Assembly (NCBI RefSeq): GCF_000090795.2 | Contig: NW_003546380.1 | Location: 78,487-142,486 of the forward strand | Direction of reading: 5' to 3' | DNA length: 64,000 bases | DNA from: Amphimedon queenslandica | Lineage: Eukaryota > Porifera > Demospongiae > Haplosclerida > Niphatidae | Shown here: positions 43,801 to 55,800 of the stretch, one piece after another | How positions within the stretch are numbered: the stretch's first letter is position 1 | Layout: every line of letters begins with the position of its first letter | Notes under the pieces: generated by a model | Databases searched by the model: none | What the model saw: only the letters and a program-made list of their open reading frames with translations | What the model was told of the DNA's origin: nothing | Program-made: the position numbers and the translations under genes

Positions 43801-46800
43801 TAAATCATCTTGTACGATATTTCTCTGAAAATTTTTGGAAGGGCTTATGCCCATAGTTCTATACTAAATTACTAATGATACTTTTCTACATTATGTATGA
43901 TTTTATGGTATGCATCTATCTTTCCTTATTATTTTCTCTCTCTTTTGCATCTCTTGTTTTTATGACCTTGTGATGAAGCCCCCAAGTCACCCACATTTAT
44001 GTATTTAGTATCTATCTTAGAATTTCTTTTAGTATTATTAATTGCGGCAATTATTAATTATGTCATATAACTATTAGCAATAATTTACTTAATTGTTAAT
44101 ACTAGCAAAATGCACCACGTCCTAAAATATCAAAATTTAATACCCACAATTAAGGTATGTATGTCAACAATTTCATTTCTCCTTTACACTTTGTATCTAC
44201 AAAACATAAATTTTATTTAAGTTATGGAGTTAGTTCGGATGGGCTTGTCAATCATGTAGTGAATGTATCTAATGGTTGGGCTGCTCCTGGAGGAGATATT
44301 GTCATAAAATGGAGTTAGCATGGTGCACATTATTGTATTATTGCCTTTTCTATTATGCATTTATCCCCTTTACTAATTGCTCTTATCCAGCATTATGTAT
44401 GTAGTATGCATACATGTATCAACAATTTTTTTGCAAAACTGTTGTCCATGCTTGGAAAAGAAATGAAACAACCTTAAAACTTGCATGGCCATTACATGTA
44501 CCTTTGAAATGAGAAGTATGGCTTTGTATTTTATGACTGGTTTTGCCGGAACTGTAAGTCTGTTTTTGTGGAGAGTATTATAAGTTTTGTCCACTCAAAG
44601 GCAGGTTTAGGTAGCCCCCTATGGATTTTTATAAAGAAAATTTACTTTATTTATTATAGATCAATTCCTCCAATTTGAAAGTTTTAATTAAGAGGTATGC
44701 ATGCACAGTAGAATTGAAAGACAATCTGGTGTACATGTAGTTAACCAATTTGATCTTGGATTAATTAATTCATAATAGCTGACCAATATTGTCTTTTTTA
44801 GTTCTTGCCTTATTGGTAGGGCAAATGTCTACCTATCCTACCATAGTCTGGCTACACGAGACTAATCCTACCACTGCCAAGGACTATGAATTATAATACG
44901 ACTTTTGTCTGTCATAATGAATAACAAAGCAGTTTCACTTCCACAGCTGAAGCAGTACATGATATCTGGGCAAAGATTAATGGACTTTGGAGACTAACTG
45001 GCCTCTGATACGCACTCCTAAGAAATGACCAGTCCTGGACCAGCTGTCGGCATTGATCTGGGTACCACTTACTTTGGTGTCTGTTTCTATTACATCTATG
45101 ATTGCATGGTTTTTATTTTGCAACTGAGAAAAAAATTTAAAATCCACGAAAATTTGGCTAATTTAAAATTTCTCAGTACATGGTATTAGATTTTCAGTAT
45201 TATTTTAGTTTTTAATTTAAAAAGGCCTAACTAGTTTAGTTATAATGTTCTAGTTTAGTTAAGTAAAACATTGCTGATACTTTATTTCAGTCAAAAATGA
45301 TAATTCTGATCTGATTCCAAATCACTGCTTTCTAATGAATACGGTAATGTCACTATAAACTTCAAAAGAACTCGATATCAACCAGCCTTGGCCATAGATT
45401 TAATCTTGGCCTCTGTATCAAATTTATATAAATCTAACTAATTTACCCGCGGGGGTGGACGGGGTGGTCTACTAATTTTAATTAATTTGAAGCTCGAAAA
45501 GAAACAATGGGAGCTTCATGACTAAAATTATTTAGCCAGGGGCTGCTTCCACTGCTAATTCTCGTCTCAAAAAATCTATAATTGTATAGATATATTATCT
45601 GTAGTCCTAAGTGATGTTTAGGCATACCGGAATTGCCATCAGTATTGATCTGGGTACCACTCACTCCTGTGTCGGTGTGTTCCAGCATGGGAAAGTAGAA
45701 ATCATCACCAACGACCAGGGGAACAGGACTACCCCTAGCTATGTCGCCTTCACTGACACGGAGCGTCTCATTGGAGATGCAGCAAAGAACCAGGTCGCCA
45801 TGAATCCCATCAACACTGTCTTTGATGCCAAGCGACTCATTGGAAGGAAGTTCAACGATCCTAAAGTAGCCGCTGACTGCAAGCACTGGCCATTTGCTGT
45901 CATTAACACTGATGGCCGCCCTAAGATCCAGGTGGAATACTTGGGGGAGACTAAGACCTTCTACGCTGAAGAGATATCCTCTATGGTCCTCACTAAAATG
46001 AGGGAGACAGCTGAGGCTTACCTTGGGAAGACTGTCACTGATGTAGTCATTACAGTCCCTGCTTACTTCAACGACTCACAACGTCAGGCAACAAAAGACG
46101 CTGGAACCATAGCTGGTCTCAACGTCCTGCGTATCATGAATGAACCCTCAGCTGCTGCCATCACCTACGGTCTCGTCAAGAAAGTTAAAGAAGAGAGGAA
46201 TGTCCTCATCTTTGATTTGGGTGGTGGTAATTTTAGTGTCTCCATCCTTACAATTGAGGANNNNNNNNNNNNNNNNNNNNNNNNNNNNNNNNNNNNNNNN
46301 NNNNNNNNNNNNNNNNNNNNNNNNNNNNNNNNNNNNNNNNNNNNNNNNNNNNNNNNNNNNNNNNNNNNNNNNNNNNNNNNNNNNNNNNNNNNNNNNNNNN
46401 NNNNNNNNNNNNNNNNNNNNNNNNNNNNNNNNNNNNNNNNNNNNNNNNNNNNNNNNNNNNNNNNNNNNNNNNNNNNNNNNNNNNNNNNNNNNNNNNNNNN
46501 NNNNNNNNNNNNNNNNNNNNNNNNNNNNNNTTATCCAAGTCTATGAAGGAGAGAGGGTCATGACCAAGGACAATAACCTCCTTGGTAAGTTTGAGCTCTC
46601 TGGCATCCCTCCTGTTCCTTTTGGAGTACCTAAAATTATCGAACTTACATTTCATATTGATAGTAACAGTATCCTCAATGTCTCTGCCTCTGACAAGAGT
46701 ACTAGAAAAGAGAACGAAATCACCTTCACCAATGACAAAGGACGTCTCTCAGCTGAGGAGATTGAGCGTATGGTCAAGGAAGCAGAAGAGTTTAAGGCTC

Positions 46801-49800
46801 AAGATGACAAGCAGAGGGAAAGGATTGCTGCCAAGAATTCCCTTGAGAGCTATGCATTTGATATGAAGAGTATAATGGATAGTGATAAAGTCAAGAACAA
46901 AGTGAGTGAAGATGAACGCACTCAAGCTGTGGATAAATGCAAGGAAGTCATTGCCTGGCTTGACAAGAATCAGACTGCTAAGAAAGAAGACTTTGAGCAC
47001 CAGCAGAAAGAACTGGAGAAGATCTGTACACCAGTTGCTACCAAACTTTTGCTATACTTTTGTTCATGAATTGCATTTTATAGTTCTAGCTTCCACAATG
47101 TTTAGTTACAGTTACATTTATGATGCACTACATCATTTTCTTTTATATAGTTTAGTTATAGCTGTAATTATTTATGTCAAAAGAGAGGAGTAATTTGAAA
47201 TTACTTCCTAATAACATACCGGTAAGTTAGTTTGTCATAAAATAGAGTTATCAATCTCTAAGGCCCTTTTATACACTGACACTTTTTTGAAGTGCTTTGT
47301 TGATACAGCTAAAATAATGCACATTCATTGCTCTTGTTCACATACTATGATACTAATGTGTTTTGTTGCCATTGGTTTATAAAAAATCTCAAAGCATCAC
47401 TTCATGCACCTCTGATAGTGTACATAGTTTGGTTTGTTCACACTCTGTGAGAAAGTACTGTTGTGGTACCAGACTACTTTCTTGTGGATGAAATTAAATT
47501 AAAATCAACATAATACATGCATTGTAAACTTAGGCTTTGTTTACACTGATCCACTTCACTGAATCAGGATTTTTTCGCTATTACCGGTATTCGTTCCAGC
47601 TTGCTATTATCAAATCGACAACCAGCTTTTATACCATTACTATGTCAAAGATGTATTTACATAGATCATTATGTCACCAGCAATGGACTTTTTAAATTAA
47701 TTTTATTACAGTCTCATTAAAACTCTACACTCTTTTATAAAGTGCTCGAGTAATCCTGATATTTGTGTGACTTTTTACGATAAGTAAAGTACATACAAGG
47801 AGCTGACAAACAAATAGCAGTTATTAAAATAATCAAACCCAGGGGGTTGGGTCTAACTCATACACGCATTCCTAATGTTTAGAGTAACTGGACCAGCTAT
47901 CGGTATTGATCTGGGTACTACTTACTCCTGTGTCGGTGTGTTCCAGCATGGGAAAGTAGAAATCATCCCCAACGACCGGGGGAACAGGACTACCCCTAGC
48001 TATGTCGCCTTCACTGACACAGAGTTTCTCGTTGGAGATGCAGCAAAGAACTGTATCACCATGAATTCGATTAACACGGTCTTTGGTGCCAAGCGACTCA
48101 TTGGAAGGAAGTACAACGATCCTACAGTAGCCGCTGACCGCAAGCACTGGCCATTCTCTGTAGTTAACCTTGATGGCCACCCAAAGATCTTGGTAGACTA
48201 CTTGGGGGAGACAAAGGCCTTCTACGCTGAAGAGATTTCCTCTGTGGTCCTCACTAAAATGAGGGAGACAGCTGAGGCTTACCTTGGGAAGACTGTCACT
48301 GATGTAGTCATTACAGTTCCTGCTTACTTCAATATTTCACAACGTCAAGCAACAAAAGATGCTGGAATTATTGCTGGTCTCAACGTCCTACGTATCATCA
48401 ACGAGCCCACGGCTGCTGCCATTGCCTACAGTCTGGACAAAAAAGCTGGGACAGAGAGGAATATCCTCATCTTTGATTTGGGTGGGGGTAATTTTGATGT
48501 CTCCATCCTTGCAATTGAGAATGGCATATTTGAAGTGAAGTCTATTATTGGTGACACTCACTTGGGAGGTGAGGATTTTGATTCTCGTATGGTTGACTAC
48601 TTCATGAAGGAATTTCAACGTAAATACATGAAGGACATGTCCAGCAACCCACGTTCTGTCTGTCGTCTCAGGACCGCCTGTGAGAGAGCTAAGAGGACCC
48701 TCTCCTCCAGTGCTCAAGCATTTATTGAGATTGACTCTCTCTTTGAGGGCATTGACTTCTACACTACCATCACTCGTGCTCGTTTTGAAGAACTCAATGC
48801 TGACCTCTTCCATCGTACCTTGGAACTAGTCGAGAAGGCACTCCGTGATGCAGGAGTTGATCAAATACATGATATTGTTCTGGTTGGTGGTTCCACTCGT
48901 ATCCCTAAGATCCAGAAGCTCCTCCAGGACTTCTTCAATGGGAAGGAACTGAACAAGTCCATCAATCCTGATGAAGCTGTCGCTTATGGAGCTGCTGTCT
49001 ATGCAGCCATTTTGAGCGGAGACAAGAGTGAGGAGGTGCAGGATTTCCTTCTCCTTGACGTTGCTCCTCTTTCTCTCGGTATTGAGAGAGCAGGAGGATT
49101 TTTCACGGCTCTCATTAAAAGGAACACTACCATACCAAAGAAAGAACAAGTGACTTTTACAACTTACTCTGACAACCAGTCAAGTGTCCTTATCCAGGTC
49201 TATGAAGGAGAGAGTTTCATGGCCAAGGACAATAATCTCCTTGGTATGTTTCAGCTCTCTGGCATCCCTCCTGCTCCCCGTGGAGTACCTCAGATCCAGG
49301 TTATATTTGATATTGATCGTGACGGTATCCTTAATGTCTCTGCTTCTGACAAGAATGCCAGAAAAGAGAACAAAATCACCGTCACCAATTTTGAAAGACG
49401 TCTTTCAGCTGAAGAGATTGAGCGTAGGATCAGAGTGTTCAAGGCTGAAGATGACAACTTTGACAAGCAGGCTTTGATGTTTTATTCAAAAATGGCTGAG
49501 TATCCATAGCCTCTGACAATTGTTCCGAGCATGTTTTACTGCTCCCGATCAGCTTTGTATTTAGTTACAGTTTAATCTTTATATTTTTGATTCATGCAAC
49601 ACCATTTCTTTTAGCTATTGCTCAATTATAAAGCTGTAACAGGACAAATAATGCCAAGCACATAAAAGAAGTGCAGTTTTTAGTTATATCCCCAATAATA
49701 AAGCACCCTCTTGACAGAATAAAATTAAGTTAGATTTCAATTAATTAATGTTTGGCTAGTACAAACATAAATGATATTTAAAGTTATGAGTCCAAGCAAG

Positions 49801-52800
49801 AGTAGGTCTAAGTTATTTTGGAGTTATCACAGTGTCCATTATAGTTTGCTTTGCTGCTCTCGCCCACGCTTTGCGAAGGAAAGGTATTAGTGTTCTTGTG
49901 TATCAGGCAAGAAATAAATTTTTCTACAAGTACCTGAATCAAACTTTGAAAGAAATCAGTAAAATACATGTACATAATTATTGTAAGCTATATTGCCTTA
50001 TACATGTGGTGTAGTCCTTGAAATAATACTTTTCCCAGTATCAATATTTGCTTTACTTCCTCTTTTGCATCGCTTGTTGACACAGTTATTATCTGCTCAG
50101 CAGTCCCTCTCTCTCATCAAGCAAGACAAAGAGTATCTGAGTAAGGAGAGGTGTGACCTCTCTCATCGTGTGAGGGAGAATGAAGAGAAGGTGGAGACTT
50201 TACTCTGTAGACTTAATGATTGTAAGCAGTCAAAGGAAGAGATCTATGAGCAAATGGTTAAACAAAGGTAAGGCCTGGGGTACTTGTACAATGTATAATG
50301 TGTATTATTAGATTTAAGACTGTGTTACATGTACAGTATATACAATAAAACCTTCAAATAACAAACTTCTTCTATATTCATTTACTTTATAGCATGGAAA
50401 TTAATTTTTAGCAATTTTGGTATTTTGACAACAATTTGAGTAAAAGAGAGAGAGAAAGAGGGTTACATGTACATTGTGTATTTGTCCCTCTCTCTTTCAC
50501 CTCTTAATTTTTCTGTATTTTTCTCTTTTCTCCTTTATCACACTCCATACACTGTATACATTTATCAATAGACAGGAGCAGAAGGATGATTATGAGTCAA
50601 GACTACAGCATGAACTAGAGTCACTGAGACTTAGAACAAACTCTGAGATGGATCAGTTGAAAGCTCAGACTAGAGAGATGTACGAGAGGGAGAACCAGGC
50701 ACTACGACAAGCCAGGGACTCCGCCTTTGCAGAGAGGGAGAGAGCCATGGAGAAACAAAGAGAGTTGGAGGAAAAATATGAACACATTCACAATGAGTGA
50801 GTACAGCAACTTTACTACCAATATACATGTACATGTATACTACAATGTGAATGCACTGTATGTTACCATATACCATATAGCGAAAAATTTTTGTGGAATT
50901 CCCCTTTTTTCCAAAACCCACAAAAATAAAATCCACGAAAATCGATTCTATACGGTTCAAGATGGCCAAAATGTAGAAAACCACAAAAATTAGAGCCACA
51001 AAATTGATTTTTGGATGGATCCATGAAAATTTTGGGCCACAAAAATTTTCCACTATACGGTAGTATATTGAAATTTATGCAGTGCAGAATTTTTGCATCT
51101 GAAAAGTATTTGTGTGGTTTAATTTTTGTGTATGTGATGTACACGTATTAGTAATTTTTAAAAATTTCCAATCTCATAAAATAGATGGTTCATGTATCAT
51201 ACAATAATACATGTACAATTGTACATGCATATTTAAATTGGATTCTTTTCTTCTCCTCTCTCTCTCTCTCCTCTTTTTTTAGACTAAGGAAGTTTCAGGT
51301 ATCCAGTGATGGTTGTGTCACTGATCTCAATTCTCAGCTGCAACTGAAAACCTTTGAGCTGGAGAGAGTCGGTCTCCTTTATGAAGAGACAGCTCAGTCA
51401 CTGAGGAAGAGTGAGAGAGAGAAGGAGCAACTGAGAGAGAAACTAGACGTAAGATATAAAATAATAATTTATAATTATATCGCATGTACAGTAAGATATC
51501 TTGAAACTGCATGCATCTACATCTATTATTTAAGCAATTAGATTTCAATTTTAACATTACTTTTATGATATTCTATTTCCTAAATTGATTATATACATCA
51601 AAATGTAATTGAGTACATGTGTATGTTAATTCCACTAGGTTCTCAGTAGTAAATCAGAGATCACTATTAATGAGCTACAGAGTTTAGTGAAAGATTTGGA
51701 GTATAAGTTCAAAGAGACAAAGAACAGATTGGAGGGATATGAGCAGCTGGAGACTGAATTGGATGATGTTGTACTACAAGCAGCAAAAAGTGAGAGAGCT
51801 AGGAAAAGAGTGTAAATATTTATAGTTTAATGTTTTGTCAATAATGTAATTAAAATTCATAGTCCATTTCAAACCCCACCCACATTAATTAATTTTTTAT
51901 TTTTTTTATAGTTGAGGGTGATGCTGATGGCGTAGAGCATGTCCTTTATTCGTATGGTTTTGGTACTAGTGTTCCTAGCAGCTCAAGACGTAGGATGCAG
52001 CAAAGGTATAATATTTGTACAATGATAATAATAATAATAATAACTAAAACATTAAGGGCTGGATAGCAGCCTTAGGCTTCGCCTCGGGCTGCTATCCAAC
52101 CAGTAACACCCTCAACCTCTGCCTCGGGTCTGCTAAAATGGATACAGACCTGTCTACCATACTATAATACCGTATAAGTGGTTTTTTTTAGGGAATTATA
52201 TTTCGCGAAATCTGCTAAAATTCCAATTCGCAGATTTTAATTTCGCGAATCCTACCACGTGTGCCATGCGGGTACCGTATTAAATTGATTTTCGTAGATT
52301 TTATTTTTGCGAATTAGGAGGGAATCCGCGAAATTCGCGAAATTTGCAACCCTCGAAAAAATCACTTATACGGTATTACATAAAAATGTTACGTTAATAT
52401 TTAATTTTGCAATAACATATCTCATTACATCAAAAAATCTATAACACGCAAGACATAATAGGATAAAAATGGAACAAAAAGTAAGCACACGTGAAACCTA
52501 AGACCTAAACTACAGTTTTATAAAGTATTGTCTACTGTCCTTGAGCAATAGCTAAAAAAACAGGAATAAGAGCCTTTCTAACTGGCTCAGGAAACTTAGT
52601 TTCGTGTGAATAAGTGGTTCCCCTGGCTGATAACTGCTGCAAAGCAAGAGCTTCCTGCATCATTTCATTAGGTATCTTATCAACAAACTGGGCCAATGTT
52701 GGCTTAGGCAAATCATTACAAGGGCCAGAGCATTGATGAATGAGAAAAAACATTGCCATTCCTTCAATCCCGGTATCAGTCACTCCATACTCCCTTTTAA

Positions 52801-55800
52801 CAGAGAGCATAGCAGGATCTGTTAATCTATAGCGACTTCCATTCTTCACTCCTTGTATATCAGAAACCATTTCCTCTCCTCTGCTTCTTATCCAGCTCCA
52901 GTGCATGAAGGCTGTCAAAATTTGGTCCACTCCTCTAGCTTCAGATGACACATAGCCATAATTGTTGCACCATTTGATGTATTTCCCTTCAAGATAATCT
53001 TCAAGCACTGTGTACTCATTGACCTGGACTTTTGTACTAGAGCCAGCAAATGTAACTTTACCAGTTTCACATGTATTAAATTCCAATCCTCTTCCAAATC
53101 CTGAGGCATATTCTTGAGCTTTAGAGTAAATCTTCAAGGTGGAGTCCCAACCTTTTCGTTCCCAAATGTAATTGTCTTTGAATTTCTTTACTACAATACT
53201 CTGTCCACATTTAGTAGCATGCTGGGTATAGCGCCCCTTGAAAGCATACCTAAATCTTCCTTTAGCAAAAGGCTCTACGTCAAAAGTTGAATTCCATTCA
53301 GACATGATTTACGGAATACTTCTTTCCAAGCTAATGATCAAAAAAGGTGAGGTTATATATATAGCCGTATTTAAGCGGAGGGGAAGTACCTGGGTCATTC
53401 CCTTTCTTAAATAGTTTACTGCTTTAACGAGACACCGTTGGTGCATTAGCCTCGTCAGCACAAACAAAAACAATAATATGTTTTGCACGTATAATTTCAA
53501 AACTAACTTGTCCTACATGCAATGTATTACCACTGTAGGTACATGTATTAAAAGCTGCTTATGTTGATTGCTATAGTTTTGATTGCATTCTTCATATTCT
53601 AAATAACATGTGAGGATGTTTGTGTGTGGTTACAAACTGACAGCATGGCAGTTGTTACAGTACAGTGAAAGTGTGCACCTTATTATTACTCCTTTACTAC
53701 GTAGTGCTTTTGACATGTTATGCAAGCTGATTTAGCTCAACAATTCAATTATCAGAGGAGTAAATACTGGGTTGCTGCACTGGTAACTACAGGAACCAAC
53801 ATCATGCATGATAGTGGTTTGTATTTTCTAAAGTACAAAACAAATAAATTTAGTGCAACAATAAATCTTGTCAGGTATTTAGCCAGGGTTTTTACATTTC
53901 CACATATTTGATTATTACCACTACCCTGGGGAAGAATACAATGAAAACACAACAGAAATTATCATCATTATTATTATTATTATTATTAGTGTTCAGTTGG
54001 CTCGGAGGGTTTTAAAACTAGAGCGAATCAATGCGTCTTTACGGCAGCAGCTTGGGACTCAAGAGAAAGAAAAGAACACACTAAATGGAGAAGTGAGAGA
54101 GAGAGAGAGAGAGGAGGGAGGGAGGGAGGGAGGGAGAGAGGGAGGGAGGGAGGGAGGGAGGGAGAGAGAGAGAGAGGAGAGAAGGAGGGTAGTACTGTAT
54201 ATAGTGGGGAATTTTCAAATAGTAAATTTAATCTTCACAAATCAATCAAAAAATAACATGCAGATTAAACTTTGTAAAATAACTTTGCTATTAATTATTT
54301 GTGTTTCTCTAGTTAACTCAAATGAAGTCTCAGTTTGAGTTATCAAGTCAACCACACAAATATTTAATGGAGACACTCCAAGGAAGAGATAAGAAGATAG
54401 AAAAACTGACAGAGACTAATGCTACCCTGGAGAAAAGGATCAGGTGCATTGAATATGAAGAGAGAGTGTTGGATTTTTTACTTCATGTTTTGTTTATTTT
54501 TGTATAGTGTTTTAGAGAAGAAGTTAAAGCAAGTTATAGAAGAAAAGAATAAGCTGTCACTTGATCTGGAGAGACTGCTCTCCCATCAAGAAGTGAGAGA
54601 CACTCGTTTCCTCTCATTTGTAATGCATGCCCATGGTTTTTTCCAAAAAATGGCTCCGAAATCACCCTCAATTTTTATTACATTTTCTGATACATAATGA
54701 TGTCCTTATGCTATGTAGAAAGTTTGAGTTGATTCCGACTTCAATTTTTCAAGTTACGGCCATTTTAAGAAATAGGCCATTTTTGGAAAATTTCCCTGTA
54801 CTTATAGCCCATGGTTTTTTCCAAAAAATGGCTCCGAAATCACCCTCAATTTTTATTACATTTTCTGATACATAATGATGTCCTTATGCTATGTAGAAAG
54901 TTTGAGTTGATTCCAACTTCAATTTTTCAAGTTACGGCCATTTTAAGAAATAGGCCATTTTTGGAAAATTTCCTAGCCCATGGTTTTTTCCAAAAAATGG
55001 CTCGGAAATCACCCTCAATTTTTATTACATTTTCTGATACATAATGATGTCCTTATGCTATGTAGAATGTTATAGTTGATTCCGACTTCAATTTTTCAAG
55101 TTACGGCCATTTTAAGAAATAGGCCATTTTTGGAAAATTTCCCTGTACTATAGCCCATGGTTTTTTCCAAAAAATGGCTCCAAAATCACCCTCAACTTTT
55201 ATTACATTTTCTGATACATAATGATGTCCTTATGCTATGTAGAAAGTTTGAGCCGATTCCGACTTCAAATTTTCAAGTTATGGCCATTTGAAAAAATGGG
55301 CCAATATCTGAACCATGGTTTTTTTTCCAAAAATAGCTTCGAAATCACCCCCAATTTTTACTACATTGATGTTTTGCTATGTACATATGTACATCTAACC
55401 ATTCCAAGCAGAGAGTAGTGAGACTGTTTTACTCCTCTTTATTACAGGAGGTATCAATCATAAAGAATCTGGTAGCTAGTATCGGCAGAGGTGGTGGAGA
55501 GGGTTACTCCAGTTCTCAGGTACGGCCACCTCCTCACAGGAAATGCTACCCTCCTCCTCTCACCTCTCAACCACAACCAACCATATTTGTAAGTGAATAA
55601 ATATACATACTATAGATTTATTATACGTATTGCACATGCATGAATAATTATAGTCCTTAGTTCTAGTTATCCAGTTTATTACATTCACGTTTAGTACATT
55701 ACATGTAGTCAGGTTTAGTCTATTGTTACCCATACCTAAAATGATTGATATATACTTATTAGTGTTATACCTGTTACATGTAGTTTCACATTGCTGTCAC

